DNA of 64,000 nt from Phocaeicola coprocola DSM 17136 (GCF_000154845.1 NZ_DS981484.1:1-64000), one strand, 5' to 3'; positions 34,673 through 44,231 are shown, numbered from the stretch's first letter. Translations and numbers: made by a program. The notes: generated from the letters alone by a model not told the origin.

Positions 34673-35305
34673 TTAAAAGATTACACCCAAACGAAAACCG
34701 ACATTACTTTGTCCTGTCACATCTCCAGTAAGCGTTGACATTTCATTAGTCATATAATTATAATATCCTGCTATGTGGAAACCAAAGCGGCGATAAGGAG
34801 AAGGATATATTTTTAAGCCAAGTTCTGGAGAGGCATAAAATCCCCATCCGTCATCGTATACTCCTCCTGTACCGTAGTATGTAGTATAACGAGTAAAAGC
34901 AGCTCCCAGTTTTACACCAACATACGGTTTCACATATCTGCCGTTATACAAATTATAGGAAACACTTGCACCAAAAGGTAACTGATAGGCTGAGCGCTGC
35001 TGATCTGTTGTCAACGCCTCAGTTGGAGATAGCTGAAGTGTCTGTCTGCCTATATATTTATGATTGGTATGAAAATTAATAAAGGCTCCTACCGACCAAC
35101 GAGGTGTCAACTCATACAGCCCTTCAAAATTCATTCCCCATCCGCTTATCTTATCGGCAAAATCTGTAGAAACCGGTGCATTCATCTGCCAATCAACAAT
35201 AAGATGTGCCTTTTGAGAATCCCACTGAGCGTAGCTTTGCGTTGCAAACATAGCCAAAGCACAGAATGCCAAGGCCAGTTTTTTGAATATACTATTTGTT
35301 TTCAT
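34673..35305 (-). CDS. Outer-membrane beta-barrel protein
   Basis: 210 residues from MKTNS. A signal peptide (about 1-26, ending SYAQ) is followed by a chain of alternating hydrophobic and polar residues with many aromatic strand ends (WSVGAFINFHTNHKY, GVKLGAAFTRYTTYY, LGLKIYPSPYRRFGFHI, SNVGFRLGVIF), ending in Phe as outer-membrane barrels do. Probably an 8-stranded OmpA/OmpW-like barrel; no specific family recognised. Third gene of the DUF4251/DUF4136 operon. Confidence 0.8.
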   Translation of the reverse strand: MKTNSIFKKLALAFCALAMFATQSYAQWDSQKAHLIVDWQMNAPVSTDFADKISGWGMNFEGLYELTPRWSVGAFINFHTNHKYIGRQTLQLSPTEALTTDQQRSAYQLPFGASVSYNLYNGRYVKPYVGVKLGAAFTRYTTYYGTGGVYDDGWGFYASPELGLKIYPSPYRRFGFHIAGYYNYMTNEMSTLTGDVTGQSNVGFRLGVIF

Positions 35306-35320
35306 TATTACCATCCTCCA

Positions 35321-35974
35321 TTATTTTTCAGTATTGATATAAGTAGACTGATTGAAAGCCTGATCAACTCCATTCAGTAATAGCTGCATGTTTATTTTAC
35401 TATTGTTATACTGGAAGCCGGATGCACTGGCATACCATACAACCGGAAGCTTTTTCTGAGTGCCATCTTCACTTTTATCAGTCAAGTCGACTATTTCCAT
35501 AACCAGCGTATTAGTATCATAGCTATAAGTTACAGGATATGAATAATACCATCCACTCCACCAGGGTCCCCAAAAGCCACTGCTCCACCAGCCGCCAAAC
35601 GGATCGCCCCAATAGCCACCACCAGTTATCACCTGATTGGTTTGTGAAACATATGAGAGCTGCAAACCTATATTTGCCTGATCTTTTAATTCCGGGTCAG
35701 TAATACGTTCATATCCCCGACGATTCATCTGACTTTCTACCGCGCTGATAATCATTTTAGCATTCTCATCCTTCCAGTATGAAGCATGTACTCCACTTGC
35801 TTCCAAAATACTATCCGGCAAGAAATAAGTCTGAAAACTACTGAAGTCTGTATTACTGTCATGGTCTGTATATACCACCAGATCTGCATCCAGTTCTCCC
35901 ATATCTGGATCTTTTTCGCACGACGCCATAAATACTCCCGTCATGCAAGCCATAATAAATAAAATCTTTTTCAT
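35321..35974 (-). CDS. DUF4136 domain lipoprotein
   Basis: 217 residues from MKKILFIMAC. The lipobox FMASC shows an exported lipoprotein. The DUF4136 region (about 45-205; TDFSSFQTYFLPDS, MNRRGYERIT, ANIGLQLSYVSQ) includes a Gly/Trp/Tyr-rich stretch (GGYWGDPFGGWWSSGFWG). DUF4136 proteins are envelope lipoproteins of unknown role. Middle gene of the operon. The frame could extend upstream 11 codons, but the signal peptide fixes the start. Confidence 0.85.
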   Translation of the reverse strand: MKKILFIMACMTGVFMASCEKDPDMGELDADLVVYTDHDSNTDFSSFQTYFLPDSILEASGVHASYWKDENAKMIISAVESQMNRRGYERITDPELKDQANIGLQLSYVSQTNQVITGGGYWGDPFGGWWSSGFWGPWWSGWYYSYPVTYSYDTNTLVMEIVDLTDKSEDGTQKKLPVVWYASASGFQYNNSKINMQLLLNGVDQAFNQSTYINTEK

Positions 35975-36003
35975 AAGTCTTAAATTCATTATATTTACAA
36001 ATA

Positions 36004-36561
36004 TCACAATGAACGTCCCTTAAAGACACTGCTTTTCTGTATAGGCAAAACCACTCCGTTCAACGTCATTCGGTTGGAATTGAAATTAGGATTGATTTCC
36101 ACCGTAGCTTTGTTTGTTCCCTTCGGCATACTGATATTTACCCGGGCAGAAATACCTGTTCCCATTACATTCATCGAAAGTGAAAGATTTCCTTTTTTAT
36201 CAGTCTTTACTTCATAATCGGAAACACTGCCATCAACAGTTACGCCACCTATTCCGTTCGGACCACTGACAGGTATATTGAATGCCACCTGCACTACAGC
36301 TTTATCGCCTTTTACAGAAACAAAATTGGTATTCGAATTAACGTAAGCCATATTGCCGTATTTAAATACAACCTGGTCGGCTTCCAATGTAAAAGCCTTT
36401 TCATTAATAGCCTGTATAGCTTCGACAGCAAACAAGCTATCCAACTGTTCTTGCAAAGCTTTTTTCTCTTCACGAGACAACTTCTTCTCTGTGTCTTGTG
36501 CCTGAATATGCCCCGCCAATAAGGTCAAGGTCATTATCATAAATAATACAATCTTTTTCAT
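36004..36561 (-). CDS. DUF4251 domain exported protein
   Basis: 185 residues from MKKIVLFMIM, with a signal peptide ending near IQAQ. Then comes a charged segment (KLSREEKKALQEQ) and a beta-rich DUF4251 domain (about 60-185; GNMAYVNSNTNFVSVKGDKA, GGVTVDGSVSDYEV). Function unknown, periplasmic or envelope-located. The longer frame to 36699 has no promoter in the right place, whereas TATATTTG at 36596-36603 precedes this ATG. First gene of the envelope operon with the DUF4136 lipoprotein and the barrel. Confidence 0.85.
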   Translation of the reverse strand: MKKIVLFMIMTLTLLAGHIQAQDTEKKLSREEKKALQEQLDSLFAVEAIQAINEKAFTLEADQVVFKYGNMAYVNSNTNFVSVKGDKAVVQVAFNIPVSGPNGIGGVTVDGSVSDYEVKTDKKGNLSLSMNVMGTGISARVNISMPKGTNKATVEINPNFNSNRMTLNGVVLPIQKSSVFKGRSL

Positions 36562-36595
36562 AAGCTTCTTCTTTTTAAAAGTTTCAATTATAAAA

Positions 36596-36603
36596 CAAAT
36601 ATA
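36596..36603 (-). promoter_or_regulatory. -7 promoter element (TATATTTG) for DUF4251 operon
   Basis: Minus-strand TATATTTG 34 bases before the ATG at 36561; it supports the shorter start. Confidence 0.5.
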
Positions 36604-36735
36604 TTGCTCTTTTGCTGCATACATATCATTTAAAAAAGTATAAAAGCCTGATAAAAAATTCTTTTCACATTTATAATTAGTATCTTTAGAGAAACACAAA
36701 GCAATCTTTTATGTGTAACCTAAAAATCTCTAATT

Positions 36736-37389
36736 ATGAATAACATAACAGACATCACCATCCTGATAGCCGTCATCGCACTGACCATGTGGCCCGTAGT
36801 CCTGCTCGTATTGAAAACAATGAACATCCGGAAGAAACGTCTGGAACATTTAGAACGTATGACAAAGACAGAGCTAGAGAGCATAAGCACACAAGAACTT
36901 GTTATCAGCGTGCTGAAAAAAATCGGCTGTCAGCCTGAAATAAACAATGAAGGACATGTTACATTTAAATATCAGGGAGATGATTTTTATATCGCCGCCG
37001 AAGAGGAAAACCGTTTCATCATGATATGGAATCCTTGGTGGGGATCAATCAATACTGACAACGAGGCTTTTCCTTACCTGAAAGAAATCATCAATCTGGT
37101 CAATGTCAATTCATTGGTTACAACAGTTTTTATGGTAGATGAAGATGAAAAGACCGTAGGAATCCATTCACACTGCCACACTTTTTTCTCACCCAACGAA
37201 GGTGAACTGGAAGACCACTTAAAAATGTTGCTCGACTATTTCTTCGACACCCACAATGCTATAAAAGAATACATGAACCAACTGGGCAATACTGCCGTAG
37301 CAGAAGAAGAAAAGAAAGAACGGGTAAAGGTAAAAGGATTTGCCGCATACAAAGAAAATACAGTTCCTATCGAGACAAAAACAGAATAA
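36736..37389 (+). CDS. Membrane-anchored protein with YbjN-like domain
   Basis: 217 residues. One N-terminal membrane segment (about 5-28, TDITILIAVIALTMWPVVLLVL), a basic coiled stretch, then a domain (about 50-180) with the look of YbjN/T3SS-chaperone folds (GCQPEINNEGHVTFKYQGDDF, LVNVNSLVTTVFMVDEDEK, HSHCHTFFSPNE), and an acidic/basic tail. No enzymatic motif. Transcribed divergently from the DUF4251 operon. Family assignment is tentative. Confidence 0.65.
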   Translation: MNNITDITILIAVIALTMWPVVLLVLKTMNIRKKRLEHLERMTKTELESISTQELVISVLKKIGCQPEINNEGHVTFKYQGDDFYIAAEEENRFIMIWNPWWGSINTDNEAFPYLKEIINLVNVNSLVTTVFMVDEDEKTVGIHSHCHTFFSPNEGELEDHLKMLLDYFFDTHNAIKEYMNQLGNTAVAEEEKKERVKVKGFAAYKENTVPIETKTE

Positions 37390-37405
37390 GCTCGCAAAAA
37401 ATACG

Positions 37406-37413
37406 TAAATTTG
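37406..37413 (+). promoter_or_regulatory. -7 promoter element (TAAATTTG) for MFS transporter
   Basis: Ends four bases before the MFS ATG; the transcript may be leaderless. Confidence 0.45.
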
Positions 37414-37417
37414 CGGC

Positions 37418-38593
37418 ATGAAACGAGTTTTAGAAGAAAATAAAGGAATCCCAGCATCACTATTGTGGATGCTGGCTATTATTGCAGGAATATCCGTTGC
37501 CAATCTGTATTATAACCAACCATTGCTAAATAAAATAAGTGAGGACTTACGGGTTTCTGAGTTTACAGCGAACCTGATTCCAATGACTACCCAAATCGGT
37601 TATGCGCTTGGATTGTTATTCATTATTCCCCTTGGAGATTTATATAAACGCCGTAACATCATTGTTATCAACTTCCTGTTACTTTCCGTAAGCATGTCGG
37701 GATTTGCTGTAGCCCAAAACATTTATTTTGTTTTACTGGCTTCGCTGATTACGGGCATCTGCTCTGTCATGCCACAGATTTTCATTCCGATAGCAGCACA
37801 GTTTTCACAGCCGGAAAAGAAAGCACAAAATGTAGGAGTTCTGGTAAGCGGACTGCTGACAGGAATCCTTGGCTCGCGGGTTGTAAGTGGTATTGTGGGA
37901 GAATACTGGGGATGGAGAACCATTTTTTACATTGCTTCTGTATTAATGCTTATCTGCATATTCGTTATTGTCCGCATATTGCCTGACATGCCTTCTAACT
38001 ATAAAGGTACTTACACCGGACTAATGAAATCTGTATTTACTTTGGTAAAGGAAAATGCTACACTGCGACTGGTTTCTCTACGTGCCGGAATCTGTTTTGG
38101 ATGTTTTCTTACTTTATGGGCATGCCTGGCCTTTAAAATGAGCGGAGCTCCTTTCTACGCCGGAAACAATGTCATCGGTATGCTTGGTTTATGTGGTATT
38201 GCCGGAGCTATGACTGCTTCCTTTGTCGGTAAGTTTGTACGTATACTGGGAATTAGAATGTTCAATTACATAGGTTGCAGCATCATGATTCTCTCATGGC
38301 TTATCCTCTATTTTTTTCAGGACAGCTATATCGGAATCATAGCCGGTATTATTCTGATTGATATCGGTATGCAGTGTGTACAGATAAGCAATCAGACTTG
38401 TGCATTGTCGCTCGTTCCACAAGCCTCGAACAGAGTCAATACTATTTTCATGACAACATATTTTCTGGGAGGATCACTTGGAACATTCCTTGCCGGTACA
38501 TTCTGGCACCAGTTTGGATGGGCTGGAGTTACAGGTGTAGGTATCTGTCTGGCAAGTTGTTCATTACTGATCACTGCCTTTTCTAAACATTAA
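37418..38593 (+). CDS. MFS transporter, drug/sugar efflux type
   Basis: 391 residues with about 12 membrane segments. The N-terminal ISVANLYYNQPLLNKIS and loop GDLYKRRNIIVINF are typical of the MFS group that contains E. coli YgaY- and arabinose-efflux-like exporters. Substrate unknown. The ATG lies directly behind a TAAATTTG promoter element. The DUF3843 gene follows after 15 bases and is probably co-transcribed. Confidence 0.88.
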   Translation: MKRVLEENKGIPASLLWMLAIIAGISVANLYYNQPLLNKISEDLRVSEFTANLIPMTTQIGYALGLLFIIPLGDLYKRRNIIVINFLLLSVSMSGFAVAQNIYFVLLASLITGICSVMPQIFIPIAAQFSQPEKKAQNVGVLVSGLLTGILGSRVVSGIVGEYWGWRTIFYIASVLMLICIFVIVRILPDMPSNYKGTYTGLMKSVFTLVKENATLRLVSLRAGICFGCFLTLWACLAFKMSGAPFYAGNNVIGMLGLCGIAGAMTASFVGKFVRILGIRMFNYIGCSIMILSWLILYFFQDSYIGIIAGIILIDIGMQCVQISNQTCALSLVPQASNRVNTIFMTTYFLGGSLGTFLAGTFWHQFGWAGVTGVGICLASCSLLITAFSKH

Positions 38594-38608
38594 TTCATTT
38601 TCACTACC

Positions 38609-39778
38609 ATGAATAAGCTTCAGATTTATACCAACGACTGGCTGAAAATACATCCATATACAGCCGTACAACCTTCAGACAGCTATTTTGTAAACCTGTC
38701 GAACAAACTATATGGTGCTTGTACATTAACCACACTACCGGATATTTTCCGTAAAAAATTAAGTATGTACATTGCTGCCTATCTGGAAGATCAGATATCA
38801 GAATTAGGATTATGGCAAAGTTTTACAGCCGAACACAAACGTTTGTACGGCAAGTATCTTCCCTTTTACCCTACAAACTCCAATTACGTAGCTGATGAAA
38901 TAAACGAGGAAGATATCCGTTTTATCATTTGGAATACATGGCAGAAAGCAGCTTCTCTGCACGAAAAGACATATATAAACCCCAATGAACACGCTATTGA
39001 AGAACAGGCAAGAATCTTTTACGGAATCTTGGAGGAAGCTTATGAAAATGCTCCCGAAAATGAATCCTTAAATCATTATTTCGACCATCCGGGCACCGCT
39101 GTAGAAGCAGACCGTAAACTGACATGGCTATTCGGACATAGTTACCTGACAGAGCCTTCGATGCTGCCTTATATCGAACAAATTGCTCCAAATGACCGTT
39201 TTATTGTACCTGTCGGACCACTGGCATTGTTTCTGCATGAATGGATTTCCCTGCTTACAACGTCAGATGCCTGGAAACAAATAAACGGACTCTTTACCGG
39301 TAATCCTGAAATACCACAAGAAATTCAGGACAAGAATCGGGAAATATACCGTAATTTTATTGAAGGCACAAATGGCAAGAGAATTGTTTATCTGAACGGT
39401 TACACCGAACTACGCCGCTTTCTGGTAAATGTCCTCAAATGGCAGGATGATGACAACCATACTCTCCCTCAAATGAAAGAATATAAAAATTTCATTTTAA
39501 TGACAGAACCAGAAAAAGGGGTATTGCTTGCGAAAGATATCTGTGAATATATTGCTGATCGGGAAAACCCACTTTATGACAGCGAAAAAGCACAAGCAAA
39601 TGCTTTCCGGATGCTTACAGAAGAAATGCTTTGTCCACCCGACCTATTGATACACTGCATAAACAACAAACTTATTCCCGACGCACAACTACCCGACGGA
39701 ACAGAAAAAGAACTGGTACAGCAGAACGCAGACTTCATAGCCAGACATTCTTTATTATATTATTATCGGGGAGATTAA
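38609..39778 (+). CDS. DUF3843 family protein
   Basis: 389 residues, soluble, no signal peptide. The start IYTNDWLKIHPY with many aromatic and acidic residues fits the Bacteroidales family DUF3843 as I remember it. No catalytic motif is apparent; function unknown. Second gene behind the MFS transporter, ended by a strong terminator. Confidence 0.75.
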   Translation: MNKLQIYTNDWLKIHPYTAVQPSDSYFVNLSNKLYGACTLTTLPDIFRKKLSMYIAAYLEDQISELGLWQSFTAEHKRLYGKYLPFYPTNSNYVADEINEEDIRFIIWNTWQKAASLHEKTYINPNEHAIEEQARIFYGILEEAYENAPENESLNHYFDHPGTAVEADRKLTWLFGHSYLTEPSMLPYIEQIAPNDRFIVPVGPLALFLHEWISLLTTSDAWKQINGLFTGNPEIPQEIQDKNREIYRNFIEGTNGKRIVYLNGYTELRRFLVNVLKWQDDDNHTLPQMKEYKNFILMTEPEKGVLLAKDICEYIADRENPLYDSEKAQANAFRMLTEEMLCPPDLLIHCINNKLIPDAQLPDGTEKELVQQNADFIARHSLLYYYRGD

Positions 39779-39794
39779 TCTCAATTGTATAATA

Positions 39795-39847
39795 AAAACA
39801 GAGAGGTGAAAATATCTTTTTCAAGATTCTTTTCACCTCTCTGTTTT
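39795..39847. terminator. Bidirectional terminator
   Basis: AAAACAGAGAGGTGAAAA pairs with TTTTCACCTCTCTGTTTT; it separates convergent genes. Confidence 0.88.
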
Positions 39848-39868
39848 ATATAAATCTAATCAGTCTTA

Positions 39869-40120
39869 TTAAAATTCGATTACCAATGACTGACGAGCAG
39901 ACAAAGTAAGATTCTCTGTAAAATCAATTTTCTTACCTGTTGAAACAATCTTTCCTTCCTTAGATTCTTTTGTCAAAGCTTGATAATGACTACTTGGCAG
40001 AACTTGCTCTCTATCCGTACTGTTCAAGACAATCATTTCTGTTTTACCTTCACTTGTACGAGCATACAAATATATTCCTTGTTCCGGAATATGATACTTT
40101 ACAGTTTTGTTTTCTGACAT
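39869..40120 (-). CDS. Free-standing cyclomaltodextrinase C-terminal-like domain
   Basis: 83 residues from MSENKTVKYHIPEQGIY. The sequence GIYLYARTSEGKTEMIVLNSTDREQ...LTLSARQSLVIEF resembles the C-terminal beta-sandwich of GH13 cyclomaltodextrinases/neopullulanases (Cyc-maltodext_C), here without any catalytic domain. No signal peptide, so cytoplasmic. The promoter element TATCTTTG at 40148-40155 lies over the alternative upstream start, which rules that start out. It could be an independent small protein family or the relic of a lost amylase; the intact frame, promoter and terminator favour a real gene. Confidence 0.65.
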   Translation of the reverse strand: MSENKTVKYHIPEQGIYLYARTSEGKTEMIVLNSTDREQVLPSSHYQALTKESKEGKIVSTGKKIDFTENLTLSARQSLVIEF

Positions 40121-40147
40121 CTTGTTAAGTTTTTTAGTTTTGCGCCG

Positions 40148-40155
40148 CAAAGATA
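40148..40155 (-). promoter_or_regulatory. -7 promoter element (TATCTTTG) for small GH13-tail protein
   Basis: Minus-strand TATCTTTG 28 bases before the ATG at 40120. The rest of 40156-40468 is AT-rich and holds only the prfC terminator and a weak ATCAAGT/ACTTGAT hairpin near 40196-40220. Confidence 0.55.
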
Positions 40156-40328
40156 AAATTTAATGAAGCATTTATAAAAATAGAAATAGTTAAAAATCAA
40201 GTATTAGCATATTTTACTTGATTTATATCAAGAATATATTCTGTAAAAATACTCTATTTAAAGTCTTTTGATCTTCTACATATAGAGAATGCGAAAACAA
40301 CAATGTATAAAAATATTTATACATAAAA

Positions 40329-40371
40329 AGAAACCGGATACATATTGCAATGAAACATGCATCCGGTTTTC
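40329..40371 (-). terminator. Terminator after prfC
   Basis: AAACCGGAT and ATCCGGTTT pair; on the minus strand a T-rich tract follows. Confidence 0.75.
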
Positions 40372-40468
40372 ATATCATTTCAGAATCAAATCAGAACATA
40401 CTATTTTAATATTTTATTTTGAAAAGTCTTTCTTCCTGAAGTGATTCTTCTAACTATAACAGATTCCT

Positions 40469-42037
40469 TTAAAACTCACTCGTAAAATGGAATTTGATAT
40501 GTTTAAAGTCCATCTGAGCCATCTGAAGAACATAACCGCTATCGGCCAGGAATACATCACGTCCCTCACGGTCTTTCGCCATATACTGGTATTTACGTTT
40601 CTTGAAAGCTTCCAATTCTGCCGGATCATCACTTTCTATCCAGCATGCTTTATACAGACTGATAGGTTCCCAACGGCACTTAGCATTGTATTCATTCTCC
40701 AGACGATACTGAATAACTTCAAACTGCAACTGACCTACTGTTCCGATAATCTTTCGACCATTAAACTGATTGACAAACAACTGAGCAACACCTTCGTCCA
40801 TCAGCTGATCAATACCCTTATTCAACTGCTTGGTTTTCATCGGGTCAGCATTTTCTATATACTTGAACATTTCAGGAGAGAAGCTAGGCAAGCCTTTAAA
40901 ATGAAGCACTTCTCCTTCGGTCAATGTATCTCCGATCTTAAATGTTCCGTTATCAGGTAATCCAATAATATCACCGGCCCAAGCCTCATCGACCGTAGTC
41001 TTACGCTGCGCCATAAACTGAGTAGGCGAAGAAAAACGCATCGTCTTGTTATGGCGTACATGTAAATAAGGCGTATTACGAGTAAACTTACCCGAACAAA
41101 CCTTACAGAAAGCAACACATGAACGATGGTTCGGGTCGATATTTGCCGTAATCTTAAAGACAAAACCTGTAAACTTTGGCTCATCTGGCATTACAGCACG
41201 CTCTTCTGCTTGTACTGGACGAGGACTAGGTGCAATTTCGACGAAACAATCCAACAATTCCTGCACACCGAAGTTATTTAATGCAGAACCGAAAAATACA
41301 GGTGCTAATTCGCCTTTCAGGTATTCGTCTACATTGAAAGCCGGATATACTCCGTCAATCAGTTCCAGCTCACCACGCAATTTATCAGCAAGTGGTGTAC
41401 CAATATGATTATCCAGGTCTTCTGTATGGATATCAACTTCTACCTTTTCAGTTACTACCTGCTTGGAAGGCTGAAACAAATTCAACTTCTGTTCGTAGAT
41501 GTTATATACCCCCTTAAAACGAGGACCGCTTTCAATAGGCCATGTCAGAGGACGAACATTGATAACCAGTTCTTCTTCCAGTTCATCCAACAAGTCGAAC
41601 GGATCTTTTGCTTCACGGTCCATCTTGTTGACGAAAATAATAACAGGAGTGTTACGCATACGACATACTTCCATCAGCTTACGTGTCTGCGTTTCCACAC
41701 CCTTTGCACCATCCACAACAATAATAACACTATCTACAGCAGTAAGTGTACGGTAAGTATCTTCCGCAAAGTCCTGGTGTCCCGGAGTATCTAGAATGTT
41801 GATTTTATAGTCGTGATAATCAAACTCCATCACAGAAGTTGTTACAGATATACCACGTTGCTTTTCGATGTCCATCCAGTCGGATGTCGCAGTTTTCTTA
41901 ATCTTATTCGACTTAACAGCTCCAGCCACCTGAATCTGTCCACCGAAAAGCAATAACTTTTCAGTCAACGAAGTCTTACCGGCATCCGGATGCGCAATAA
42001 TCGCAAATGTACGTCTTCTTTCTATTTCAGCGTTCAT
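40469..42037 (-). CDS. prfC: Peptide chain release factor 3
   Basis: GTPase that recycles RF1/RF2 from the terminating ribosome. 522 residues. G1 [12 protein letters not shown] (about 16), G2/switch region [14 protein letters not shown]3 DTPGHQDF, G4 NKMDRE, then the beta-barrel and RF3 C-terminal domains ([33 protein letters not shown]). Last gene of the LysE-type/DUF4924/rfbD operon, 26 bases after rfbD. Confidence 0.96.
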   Translation of the reverse strand: MNAEIERRRTFAIIAHPDAGKTSLTEKLLLFGGQIQVAGAVKSNKIKKTATSDWMDIEKQRGISVTTSVMEFDYHDYKINILDTPGHQDFAEDTYRTLTAVDSVIIVVDGAKGVETQTRKLMEVCRMRNTPVIIFVNKMDREAKDPFDLLDELEEELVINVRPLTWPIESGPRFKGVYNIYEQKLNLFQPSKQVVTEKVEVDIHTEDLDNHIGTPLADKLRGELELIDGVYPAFNVDEYLKGELAPVFFGSALNNFGVQELLDCFVEIAPSPRPVQAEERAVMPDEPKFTGFVFKITANIDPNHRSCVAFCKVCSGKFTRNTPYLHVRHNKTMRFSSPTQFMAQRKTTVDEAWAGDIIGLPDNGTFKIGDTLTEGEVLHFKGLPSFSPEMFKYIENADPMKTKQLNKGIDQLMDEGVAQLFVNQFNGRKIIGTVGQLQFEVIQYRLENEYNAKCRWEPISLYKACWIESDDPAELEAFKKRKYQYMAKDREGRDVFLADSGYVLQMAQMDFKHIKFHFTSEF

Positions 42038-42063
42038 TCTTATTTATCTATTTACCTTTTTAT

Positions 42064-42924
42064 TTATCTTGATAACAGTTTATCGATACATTCTTTCAGG
42101 CTGTCTACCCAATAAGGAATTTCTATGCCATACGTTTCCTTAATTTTCGTTTTATCGAGTACGGAATAATGAGGACGGTTCGCCTTTGTAGGATATTCTT
42201 CCGTATGAAGAGGTCTAAGTTTACAAGTTCCAATACCAGCCAGATGATGAATCATCTGAGTAAAATCGTACCACGAACAAACTCCTTCATTACTATAATG
42301 ATATATACCTGGAACAATACCTTTATTGATAGCTGCAAAAATAGCAACAGCCAGATCACGCGCATAAGTAGGAGTTCCAATCTGATCGAATATTACTCCT
42401 AATGCTTCTTTTTCCTTACCCAAACGAATCATAGTCTTCACGAAGTTATTTCCGAAAGTAGAATATAACCACGCAGTACGGATAATCATCGTATTGGAAC
42501 AATATTTCATAGCCTCCTGTTCACCGGCAAGTTTAGTCGTTCCATAAACAGAGTCAGGACAAGTAGCCTGTTCTTCCTTATAAGGAATATGCGCAGTACC
42601 ATCGAAAACATAATCGGTAGAAACCTGTACCAGATATCCTCCACGGCTTTGAATAGCCTTTGCCAAATATCCCGGAGCAAAATGATTCAGCTTGTCACAA
42701 AGTTCTCTATCATCTTCCGCTTTATCAACAGCAGTATATGCTGCGCAATTCACAATAATATCTATTTGATGATCAGTTACGAAATTCATCACAGCCTGCT
42801 CATCACATATATCCAGTTCAGCAACATCTGTAAAAAAGTATGTATACTCTTTATTAACCTCTGCAAGCAAACGCATTTCATTACCCAATTGTCCGTTTGC
42901 TCCTGTAATCAAAATATTCTTCAT
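42064..42924 (-). CDS. rfbD: dTDP-4-dehydrorhamnose reductase
   Basis: Last enzyme of dTDP-L-rhamnose synthesis for surface polysaccharide. 286 residues of the extended SDR type. NAD(P) motif ITGANGQLGNEM (about 6-17), catalytic VSTDYVFDG with YGTTKLAGE (Tyr-x3-Lys), and a C-terminal RPHYSVLDKTKI. rfbA-C are not adjacent, so the pathway genes are scattered. It sits between DUF4924 and prfC. Confidence 0.95.
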   Translation of the reverse strand: MKNILITGANGQLGNEMRLLAEVNKEYTYFFTDVAELDICDEQAVMNFVTDHQIDIIVNCAAYTAVDKAEDDRELCDKLNHFAPGYLAKAIQSRGGYLVQVSTDYVFDGTAHIPYKEEQATCPDSVYGTTKLAGEQEAMKYCSNTMIIRTAWLYSTFGNNFVKTMIRLGKEKEALGVIFDQIGTPTYARDLAVAIFAAINKGIVPGIYHYSNEGVCSWYDFTQMIHHLAGIGTCKLRPLHTEEYPTKANRPHYSVLDKTKIKETYGIEIPYWVDSLKECIDKLLSR

Positions 42925-42937
42925 CTCACTATTTGAT

Positions 42938-43486
42938 TTATTCCAGATCCAGTTCTCCCTGTTTATCCTTTATATAATATCCGGCAAGCATAGCCAGTAA
43001 ATCTCCTATTACTTTCAATGCTTTCTGTGTGCCTTCGGTAATTTCCTTTTTCTGAAGCTTCAACATCAGGACACCATACATGGCATCAAAACAAGTTTCA
43101 AGTTCAGGCACATCTTTATCGGCTCCTTTTGAGCGTAATTCCACAATAAAAGGCAAGGCTTTATAATAAGCTGCGCTATAATACGGAAATTTAGGAGAAG
43201 CCAGCAAACGCAAATGCAAATCAGTCAACCAGACGATTATATTTTTATTAATCTGGATATGCCCTTTTTCCATCACACCCTCATCATGCATCATATTAAT
43301 AAGATCGGCATACCATTGTATCAATGCTTTTTTCTGCTCTTCAGACAATGAAGGATAAGGCTCTACAATATTTTTTTTAATCCGCTCTATATCAAAACCG
43401 TTAGCACGAATCAAATCTTCCACCTGCCACATATACAGCAGGTATTCGGCAATATTCTGTTGTTTTAATTGTTGAGAAATATACAT
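42938..43486 (-). CDS. DUF4924 family protein
   Basis: 182 residues from MYISQQLKQQNIAEYLL. Helical, soluble, with AEYLLYMWQVEDLIRAN and DLLAMLAGYYIKDKQGEL at the ends. Fits the Bacteroidota DUF4924 family from memory; function unknown. The frame could run further upstream, but that would overlap the LysE-type gene by 53 bases, whereas this ATG starts one base after its stop. Confidence 0.75.
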   Translation of the reverse strand: MYISQQLKQQNIAEYLLYMWQVEDLIRANGFDIERIKKNIVEPYPSLSEEQKKALIQWYADLINMMHDEGVMEKGHIQINKNIIVWLTDLHLRLLASPKFPYYSAAYYKALPFIVELRSKGADKDVPELETCFDAMYGVLMLKLQKKEITEGTQKALKVIGDLLAMLAGYYIKDKQGELDLE

Positions 43487-43487
43487 A

Positions 43488-44147
43488 TCAAGATAAAGAT
43501 TTTCCTGCAATAGCCAATACGATACCAATAATCGAAGCAATTATCACTACCACGCCGATAATACGATTCAAGACCCAAATACCTCGTACATTAAAGCGTG
43601 TACGTACCTTATTTACAAAATAGGTAATGCCAAACCACCATGTCAAGGCTCCTATGATAATAGCGAGATATCCCACCAATTGAAATCCCAACGGACTACC
43701 CGGCATTACAAACGAAAAGCGGGCAAACAAACCAATAAAAAGAAAGATTATCAATGGGTTGGAGAATGTAACAAAAAAAGCAGTAATAAAATTATGAAGA
43801 TAAGTACCACGATTGGCAGAAGTGGGGCGAAGAGATTTTACCGGATTACTGCGAAAAGTATATATACCGAAAGCCAGCAACATTATACTACCAACAATCT
43901 GAAGAAAAATCTGGTGTTTAAGAATCAGTTCATCCATAAAGCTCATGCCGTACCCTGTTATCAAGGCGTAACATATATCGCTTAAGGCAGCTCCCAAACC
44001 TGTTACAAAACCAAACCAGCGTCCCTTGTTCAGTGTCCGCTGAATACAAAGTACGCCCACAGGTCCAAGAGGAGCTGAAACCACTACCCCAACAATAAAC
44101 CCTTTCACCAATAAATCCAGTATAGTAACCTGTTCTATCCAATTCAT
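43488..44147 (-). CDS. LysE-family amino-acid exporter
   Basis: 219 residues with six hydrophobic segments. The N-terminal VSAPLGPVGVLCIQRTLNKGR is the LysE/RhtB signature, with GLGAALSDICYALITGYG and FSNPLIIFLFIGLFARF further on. It should export amino acids or similar small metabolites across the inner membrane. First gene of the operon leading to prfC. A CATCTTTG sequence (one base off the promoter consensus) ends four bases before its ATG. Confidence 0.85.
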   Translation of the reverse strand: MNWIEQVTILDLLVKGFIVGVVVSAPLGPVGVLCIQRTLNKGRWFGFVTGLGAALSDICYALITGYGMSFMDELILKHQIFLQIVGSIMLLAFGIYTFRSNPVKSLRPTSANRGTYLHNFITAFFVTFSNPLIIFLFIGLFARFSFVMPGSPLGFQLVGYLAIIIGALTWWFGITYFVNKVRTRFNVRGIWVLNRIIGVVVIIASIIGIVLAIAGKSLS

Positions 44148-44223
44148 AGTGCAAAGATGCTACTTTTTTTATAAAGTACCTATATTTCGTTTCGTTTTTC
44201 TTTCGTACAAAAAGGAGTTTATG

Positions 44224-44231
44224 TAACTTTG
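44224..44231 (+). promoter_or_regulatory. -7 promoter element (TAACTTTG) for purL
   Basis: TAACTTTG 54 bases before the purL ATG; a TTTC about 19-20 bases upstream may serve as -33. Confidence 0.6.

Noticed and set aside
36562-36699. N-terminal extension of the DUF4251 protein
   Set aside because: The extension covers the promoter element at 36596-36603 and would bury the clear signal peptide.
40194-40222. ATCAAGT/ACTTGAT hairpin in the gap beyond prfC
   Set aside because: Short AT-rich stem with a long loop, no T tract in a useful place; likely chance in AT-rich sequence.
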